This document shows, in pieces, positions 52,438-57,581 of a stretch of 57,581 nucleotides of DNA. The stretch lies in the NCBI GenBank assembly GCA_015069695.1, contig JADCRZ010000039.1, positions 1-57,581 of the forward strand, in the 5' to 3' direction. Under the pieces are notes generated by a model that saw only the letters and a program-made list of their open reading frames with translations, searched no databases and was not told the DNA's origin. Every line of letters begins with the position of its first letter. Positions within the stretch are counted from its first letter, which is position 1. Source of the stretch: Williamsia sp. Its GTDB lineage: Bacteria > Bacteroidota > Bacteroidia > Chitinophagales > Chitinophagaceae. The position numbers and the translations under genes were made by a program.

Positions 52438-52935
52438 TCAGAATATTTCTTCTGATTCCCGGGCGGGATTGGCCTGGAAAGTATACTTTTTCTGGGTGAT
52501 ATAGCTAAAGCTCACCACCAGGATCGTTGTGAGAATTTTTGATACGGTAGGGAAGATGTGCAGCTGCTCCACGAAAAGCTTGATAAATATATAGTTCAGC
52601 ACAACACATACAGCCACCAGCAGGAAATACCGCAGCAGCTGTACCCGGCCATGCAGGGTAGAATCATGAAACACCACGTTGCGCATCAGAAAAAAACCGG
52701 TGGGAAAGCTGATCACAAAGGCAATTACAAAAGCCATGATATGCGGACTTACCGCAAAGCTTCCAAAATGGACCACCTGTTTCTTAAGGATATAATTATA
52801 GCTTACAAAAAAGGCTGCGATGTCGAGCAGGGTATTTCCGCCGCCACAAGCCAGGTAGCGGAATGTTTGGGCAGGGATATACCGTTTGAAAGGGATGTAA
52901 AAAAAATCAAGAATGGATGTTACCAGCCTGGTCAT
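52438..52935 (-). CDS. GtrA-like flippase-associated membrane protein
   Basis: 165 aa with four hydrophobic helices (ALDIAAFFVSYNYI, HIMAFVIAFVISFPTGFFL, LLRYFLLVAVCVVLNYIFI, ILTTILVVSFSYIT). The family signature is RYLACGGGNTLLDI near residue 25 and the MRNVVFHDS loop. GtrA-like proteins are thought to move polyprenyl-linked sugars for surface polysaccharide decoration. The gene is 77 bases upstream of dnaK on the same strand and divergent from argS. Role of the specific substrate unknown. Confidence 0.88.
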   Translation of the reverse strand: MTRLVTSILDFFYIPFKRYIPAQTFRYLACGGGNTLLDIAAFFVSYNYILKKQVVHFGSFAVSPHIMAFVIAFVISFPTGFFLMRNVVFHDSTLHGRVQLLRYFLLVAVCVVLNYIFIKLFVEQLHIFPTVSKILTTILVVSFSYITQKKYTFQANPARESEEIF

Positions 52936-53118
52936 TCTACTGCGAATTAGCGGGCGAAATTAGGCATAAGTTTAGACTTTTGCCAGTGGCATCCTAAAAG
53001 GCAGTCATCTCCTGTGGTTAAAAATATAGTAAAAATACTAAGTGGAATGTTGATTTTACGTAGTAACATTGCGTAGTCTAACTTAAGCACGCCTTGTGCC
53101 GTAACCCTTAGATCAATG

Positions 53119-53144
53119 AAAGGTCGCTGTCCATAGCGACCTTT
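53119..53144. other. Perfect 10-bp hairpin in the gtrA-argS divergent region
   Basis: AAAGGTCGCT / AGCGACCTTT with a 6-base loop. There is no long T-run, so it may be the end of an unannotated small RNA, or a leader element of argS, whose start is 90 bases away. A TAATTTCG -7-like box for argS lies at about 53206. Confidence 0.4.
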
Positions 53145-53234
53145 CTTAGCAAAAAGCCCGTTCCCTGTTGTGAAAATTGAATTGCCAACGCTCGGACCGC
53201 TTTTAGTAATTTCGCGCAACTTTAAGTAAATAGC

Positions 53235-55016
53235 ATGCAGATTACCCGGTATATAAAAGAAGCTGTGCTGCAGTGTTTGTCGCACCTGTATCCAGACCAG
53301 TTGTTTTCAGAAAAAGACTTTCAGCTCAACCAAACCAAACCCGAGTTTGAAGGTGATTATACAGTGGTGCTTTTTTCCCTGGTTAAAACCCTGAAGCAAT
53401 CACCTGAAAAGATCGGTGCGGCCATGGGCGGTTTTCTGACAGACCGGTACAAAGAAGATTTCTCCTCCTATAACATTATCAAAGGCTTTTTAAACCTGAC
53501 CATCTCCGATAGGTACTGGCTCCGTTTCCTGGAACAAACCTACCAGGATAGCAATTATGGAAGATCTTCCTCCAAAGGCAAAAAGGTTGTGATAGAATTC
53601 TCCTCTCCCAATACAAATAAACCCTTACATGTAGGCCACCTCCGGAATAATTTCCTGGGTGAAAGTATTGCAGCCATTCTTTCCGCTTACGGGTATGATA
53701 CGGTAAACACCTGTATCGTAAACGACCGGGGTATTCATATCTGTAAAAGCATGCTGGCCTGGCAGCTTTTTTCCGGCGGTGAAACACCCGATTCTACCCA
53801 CAAAAAAGGCGATCATTTTGTAGGCGATTATTACGTCAAGTTCAACGACGAGTATACCAGACAGGTAGCCCGGTTGAAAAATGAAGGGATGAGTGAAGAA
53901 CGCGCGAAAAAAGAAGCGCCGGTGATGAAAGCCACACAAGACATGCTGGTGAAATGGGAACAAGGCGATCCTGAGATATTGTCATTGTGGCAACGGATGA
54001 ATGAGTGGGTCTATGCCGGTTTTGATGAAACATACAGGCGTATTGGCAGCCATTTCGACAAAGTGTACTATGAAAGCCAGACTTATTTACTGGGCAAAAA
54101 GTATGTGGATGAAGGGTTGGAAAATGGAGTTTTTTACAAGGAAGAAGATGGCAGTGTATGGATAGATTTAACTGCCGACGGACTGGATAAAAAACTCCTG
54201 CTCAGGTCTGATGGCACGTCTGTTTATATTACGCAGGACCTGGCGCTGGTAAAGGAAAAATGGGATGATTTCAAGCCTGACAGCAGCATCTATGTGATCG
54301 GCGACGAGCAAAACTACCACATGAAAGTGCTTAAGCTGATCTGTGAAAAAGCCCGCATTCCTTCGGCTGATAAAATTTATCACTTAAGCTATGGAATGAT
54401 AGAACTGCCTACGGGAAAGATGAAAAGCCGGGAAGGAACAGTTGTTGATGCAGATGACCTGATGGATGAGATGATTGCGGTCTCCAAGGCCCAGACCAAT
54501 GAAAGAGGAAAAGTAGCGGATTTTTCCGCGGACGAGCTGGTTGCCTTATATGAAATGATCGGCATTGGCGCGATGAAATTTTATTTGCTCCGCGTGGATC
54601 CGAAAAAGAAAATGGTCTTCAATCCGGAAGAGTCGATAGACCTGGATGGATTTACCGGTTCTTTTGTACAGTATACCCATGCCCGTACACGTTCTGTATT
54701 GAGGAAGGAACAACCTGTTTCTGATTACAGCCTGCAAGATGAAATGCTGGAACCCTTGGAGAAAGCGCTGCTGATCCAACTGGAACAGTATCCGGCTATG
54801 ATTGAGCAGGCTGCAACTGAATACAACCCATCTGTGATCGCTGCTTATGTTTATTACCTAGCAAAAGCATTTAATTCTTTTTATAACAAGCACTCTATCA
54901 TAAATGCCGAATCAGCAGAAAAAAAGCAGCTGCGCCTGCGGTTGTGTCAGCTCACTTCGCATGTGATTGCGGCCGGCATGCAGCTGCTCCGCATCAGGGT
55001 ACCGGAGAGAATGTAG
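53235..55016 (+). CDS. argS: Arginyl-tRNA synthetase
   Basis: 593 aa class I aminoacyl-tRNA synthetase that charges tRNA-Arg. An N-terminal additional domain (about 1-110), the HIGH motif as HVGH at 132-135 in KPLHVGHLRNN, the KMSKS-like loop KMKS at 395-398 (GKMKSREGTVVD), and a C-terminal DALR anticodon-binding domain ending LQLLRIRVPERM. This length and the modified KMSKS are typical of Bacteroidota ArgS. It converges with glgB, with only 19 bases between stops. Confidence 0.97.
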   Translation: MQITRYIKEAVLQCLSHLYPDQLFSEKDFQLNQTKPEFEGDYTVVLFSLVKTLKQSPEKIGAAMGGFLTDRYKEDFSSYNIIKGFLNLTISDRYWLRFLEQTYQDSNYGRSSSKGKKVVIEFSSPNTNKPLHVGHLRNNFLGESIAAILSAYGYDTVNTCIVNDRGIHICKSMLAWQLFSGGETPDSTHKKGDHFVGDYYVKFNDEYTRQVARLKNEGMSEERAKKEAPVMKATQDMLVKWEQGDPEILSLWQRMNEWVYAGFDETYRRIGSHFDKVYYESQTYLLGKKYVDEGLENGVFYKEEDGSVWIDLTADGLDKKLLLRSDGTSVYITQDLALVKEKWDDFKPDSSIYVIGDEQNYHMKVLKLICEKARIPSADKIYHLSYGMIELPTGKMKSREGTVVDADDLMDEMIAVSKAQTNERGKVADFSADELVALYEMIGIGAMKFYLLRVDPKKKMVFNPEESIDLDGFTGSFVQYTHARTRSVLRKEQPVSDYSLQDEMLEPLEKALLIQLEQYPAMIEQAATEYNPSVIAAYVYYLAKAFNSFYNKHSIINAESAEKKQLRLRLCQLTSHVIAAGMQLLRIRVPERM

Positions 55017-55035
55017 GCTTGTATCAAAGCCCCTT

Positions 55036-56976
55036 TTATCTCAATACAATGGCTCCCAGCGGAGGCAGGTTCAGGCTGAGTTCAAACAGCTTGTCCTGCT
55101 TGTGCAGTTCTTTTATCTTGATCTCAGGATTGTATACATCGCCCGAGCCCCAAAACTTTTTCTCGTCGCTGTTGAATATTTCTTCCCAGCTGTCTTTTCC
55201 TTTCACGGTAACCTTCCAGTTGTGGCGGACAACGGGCGTCATGTTCAAGACAACCAGGACGTCATTTTTTGACTTGTGTCCCTTGCGGCGATAGGTAATA
55301 ACTGATTCATCGCGGTGATGCAGGTCCACCCATTCAAAGCCTTCCCGGTCGAATTGCAATTCGTAGAGGGCAGGTTCATTTTTGTATAATTTACAAAGCT
55401 GCTTTACGCACTCCTGCATTCCCTTGTGCGAATCATACTTGAGGAGGTTCCAGGGCAGCTCACTTTTATAATTCCATTCCGAGGTACTGCCAAACTCATC
55501 ACCCATAAACAGGAGCTTTGTTCCCGGATGCGTAAACATGTATGTGTAGAGCAACCGGAGGTTGGCAAATTTTTGCCAGTCGTCACCCGGCATTTTATAG
55601 ATCATAGGGGATTTTCCATGCACCACTTCATCGTGGCTGAGGGGAAGCATGAAATTTTCATCATAGTAGTACACCATGCTGAAGCTAAACTGATCCTGCG
55701 TATACTTTCTGTATACCGGATCCTGCTTGAAATAATTCAGGGTATCATGCATCCAGCCCATCATCCATTTCATGCCAAAACCCAGTCCGCCCATAAAAGT
55801 CGGTTTGGAAACACCGGGCCAATCGGTGGCTTCTTCGGCGATTGTTTGTACATCCGGAAAATCGCGGTAGATGGTTTCGTTGAGGTCTTTGATAAAGGCG
55901 ATGGCTTCTAAATTGCCGTCGCCCCCAAATTCATTGGGTTCCCACTCTCCTTCTTTCCGCGAGTAGTTGAGTTTCAGCATAGAGGAAACAGCGTCTACCC
56001 GCAAGCCATCGGCATGGAACTGATCGAACCAGAACAGGGCGCTGCTGATCAGGAATGATTTGACTTCTCCCCTTTTGTAATTGAATACGTAAGAGCTCCA
56101 GTCGGGATGGTAACCTTTCCGCATATCAGCATACTCGTATGTATGCTCGCCATCAAACATAAACAGGCCGTGCTGGTCGTAGGGGAAATGGGAAGGCACC
56201 CAATCGAGGATCACGCCTATGCCGGCATCATGAAACGCGTCTACCATGGCCATAAAATCCTGTGGTGAACCAAAGCGGGAAGTAGGCGCAAAATAACCTG
56301 CGCCCTGGTAGCCCCAGCTGCCGTCGAAGGGGTGTTCCATCACTGGCATGAATTCTACGTGGGTAAAGTTCATTTTTTTTACATAGGGAACAAGTCTCTC
56401 TGTTATTTGCTGGTATGAATTGTAGGCGTCTTCGTTGGAAGGGTCAGGCCGCATCCAGCTGGCAAGATGAACTTCGTATACGCTCCAGGGTGCATCGAGG
56501 GCATTTTTGTTTTTGCGTTTTTTCATCCAGTGTTCATCCTTCCACTTATAATCCAGGTGCCAGGTAATGGAAGATGTTTTGGGTTTGTGCTCCCAGAAAT
56601 TGGCAAACGGGTCGCCTTTGTCGACACCGATTCCGTTGCTGCCGGTGACATGGTATTTATAGAGTTCGCCGGTTTTGCAATCAGGAATAAAGCCTTCCCA
56701 TATACCGCTTTTATCCCAGCGGGGCAGGAGCGGATGTTGCTGGGTGTTCCAGTGATTAAAATTTCCGACGACAGAAACGCCGGTGGCATTGGGTGCCCAC
56801 ACGGCGAAATAAGTACCCGGGTGATCATTTACGGTAAGCGCATGGGAGCCGAATTTTTTATAAAGTCGGTAATGGGTTCCTTGTTGAAAGTTGGAAACAT
56901 CTTCGCTGCTGAAAAGGGAATAGTTCCAGACAGGTTTTGTTGTATCTATAAAGTGAAGCTTCTCGTAGGCTTGCAT
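55036..56976 (-). CDS. glgB: 1,4-alpha-glucan branching enzyme
   Basis: 646 aa GH13 subfamily 9 enzyme that makes alpha-1,6 branches in glycogen. A CBM48 module (about 60-165) has GTYFAVWAPNATGVSVVGNFNHW. The GH13 barrel (about 190-540) carries HVEFMPVMEHPFDGSWGYQ, nucleophile Asp328 (LRVDAVSSML), acid/base at Glu381/382 (AEEATDWPG) and LPLSHDEVVHG. The C-terminal beta domain ends PPLGAIVLR. A TAAGTTTG promoter box lies 136 bases upstream of the start. It works with MalQ in storage glucan metabolism. Confidence 0.96.
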   Translation of the reverse strand: MQAYEKLHFIDTTKPVWNYSLFSSEDVSNFQQGTHYRLYKKFGSHALTVNDHPGTYFAVWAPNATGVSVVGNFNHWNTQQHPLLPRWDKSGIWEGFIPDCKTGELYKYHVTGSNGIGVDKGDPFANFWEHKPKTSSITWHLDYKWKDEHWMKKRKNKNALDAPWSVYEVHLASWMRPDPSNEDAYNSYQQITERLVPYVKKMNFTHVEFMPVMEHPFDGSWGYQGAGYFAPTSRFGSPQDFMAMVDAFHDAGIGVILDWVPSHFPYDQHGLFMFDGEHTYEYADMRKGYHPDWSSYVFNYKRGEVKSFLISSALFWFDQFHADGLRVDAVSSMLKLNYSRKEGEWEPNEFGGDGNLEAIAFIKDLNETIYRDFPDVQTIAEEATDWPGVSKPTFMGGLGFGMKWMMGWMHDTLNYFKQDPVYRKYTQDQFSFSMVYYYDENFMLPLSHDEVVHGKSPMIYKMPGDDWQKFANLRLLYTYMFTHPGTKLLFMGDEFGSTSEWNYKSELPWNLLKYDSHKGMQECVKQLCKLYKNEPALYELQFDREGFEWVDLHHRDESVITYRRKGHKSKNDVLVVLNMTPVVRHNWKVTVKGKDSWEEIFNSDEKKFWGSGDVYNPEIKIKELHKQDKLFELSLNLPPLGAIVLR

Positions 56977-57490
56977 ACAGTTGATTATTTCTTCGTTTTA
57001 GTTAGAGAGCCGGTTGGTTTGCAAGTGCAGACACGCTGTACGCGAACCCATTGAGTAAGCCGGCTTGGGGATGCGCAGTTCATAGGTGGGGCATTCCCGG
57101 TTATTTTCTCTCAAACTTACCATTAATCTAAATGGATAAAAATTAAAATTGGAATAAGGGAGTGTGATAACCAGGGCAGGAGAAAGAACTGTGAAAGAGG
57201 CATACGAAAGCAGGAAGGAGCAGCAAGTGTAAGCAGGTGAGCATAGAAGTAGAAGTGGTAGGAGAAGATGTAAATGGGAGAGTTACAGTAAAAAAGAAGT
57301 GATTTGGTGAGCATAGGCTGAAGCGTTAGAAGTAGAAAGCAATGCGAGCATGAAAGGCAGAAAAACAGCTATGCAGTAGAAGCGGGAACAGTTAAGATGA
57401 AAGCAGCAAAAGCCGGGTAAGAGGGGTAGAAGCAAGTAAGCAGTGAGGGGGCGTGTAGGGGATATAAAACAACGATGGGGTATATAAAAC
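56977..57490. other. Intergenic region with a purine-rich tract
   Basis: No supported gene. The first 140 bases are the glgB leader and promoter. From about 57165 to 57455 the plus strand is mostly A and G, with repeated AGTAGAAG-like units. At 57458-57489 two copies of GGGG(T)ATATAAAAC lie 19 bases apart. A 63-aa minus-strand frame here is Leu/Phe/Ser-rich from the reversed purine tract and is not a gene. Confidence 0.6.
57112..57119 (-). promoter_or_regulatory. glgB -7 element
   Basis: TAAGTTTG on the minus strand is an exact TAnnTTTG match. The -33 region is T-rich without a clear TTG. It would give a 5' leader of about 130 bases for glgB. Confidence 0.45.
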
Positions 57491-57491
57491 T

Positions 57492-57524
57492 ACAAAGCCC
57501 TTCCTGGATCAGGAAAGGCCTTGT
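57492..57524 (-). terminator. Terminator of the rRNA operon
   Basis: On the minus strand a 15-bp stem with two G-U pairs (57510-57524 with 57492-57506, 3-base loop) is followed by AGTTTTATATA. It begins about 15 bases past the 5S end. Confidence 0.8.
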
Positions 57525-57538
57525 AAATTGTAAATAGA

Positions 57539-57581
57539 TATGGCAGCTACCTACTCTCCCGCCAGGACTTGCCTAGCAGTA
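57539..57581 (-). rRNA. 5S rRNA, 3' end only
   Basis: Minus-strand sequence CGGGAGAGTAGGTAGCTGCCA is the conserved 3' end of bacterial 5S rRNA (helices IV and I). About 43 bases are inside the window; the rest and the 23S and 16S genes should lie to the right. The downstream hairpin terminator supports the call. Confidence 0.85.

Noticed and set aside
51458-52504. 348-aa plus-strand frame over dnaK
   Set aside because: Long antisense frames over hsp70 genes are a known codon-bias effect. It lies fully opposite conserved DnaK codons and runs into the gap without any family feature.
1-57581. CRISPR arrays, tRNA genes, complete insertion sequences, integrases
   Set aside because: I looked for regular repeat-spacer units, cloverleaf-like segments and transposase motifs and saw none. 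The repeats present are palindromic and dispersed, without spacers.

Overview
The window looks like a chromosomal segment of a Bacteroidota bacterium, most likely a soil or plant-associated member of the Chitinophagaceae. The evidence is a SusC/SusD pair, a two-component propeller sensor kinase, Tat-exported Gfo/Idh/MocA and GMC-type sugar oxidoreductases, ThuA/sugar-dehydrogenase fusions, A-rich leaders without strong Shine-Dalgarno sites, and -7 elements of the TAnnTTTG/TACTTTCG type. The assignment is by gene content only; no search was run.

Layout. 250-7334 (minus) is a four-gene periplasmic sugar-oxidation operon: Gfo/Idh/MocA oxidoreductase, gluconate-2-dehydrogenase subunit 3-like lipoprotein, GMC oxidoreductase, and a 1132-aa ThuA/sugar dehydrogenase/PKD/cytochrome c fusion. 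A small charged protein with its own terminator follows (7527-7814), then a plus-strand SGNH acetylesterase (8268-10235). 10595-20615 (minus) is a polysaccharide utilisation locus: SusC, SusD, a LamG lipoprotein, a DUF4965-type glutaminase-like protein, a GH43 enzyme and a ricin-like protein. It is preceded in the same orientation by a sensor kinase and LuxR-type regulator (21158-24931) and an NTF2-fold protein (25237-25671).

26041-42075 (plus) is the most unusual part: five tightly packed genes for a trypsin-fold protease and four giant proteins (1132, 1105, 1919 and 622 aa). None has a recognisable export signal or known enzymatic domain apart from the protease. I read them as one uncharacterised multi-protein system; the 1132-aa protein resembles the DUF6603 family.

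42314-57581 is mainly housekeeping: a DsbD pair, two secreted hypothetical proteins (one a DUF922 metalloprotease-like protein), a tiny basic protein, dipeptide epimerase, 4-alpha-glucanotransferase, DnaK, GtrA, ArgS, glycogen branching enzyme, and the 3' end of a 5S rRNA gene with its terminator at the window edge.

A family of composite palindromic repeats is scattered through the window (1-248, 10331-10527, 20771-21152, 24971-25233, 42052-42203). Four of the five copies begin at, or within a few bases of, a stop codon, and one supplies the last codons of the 622-aa giant-cluster protein.
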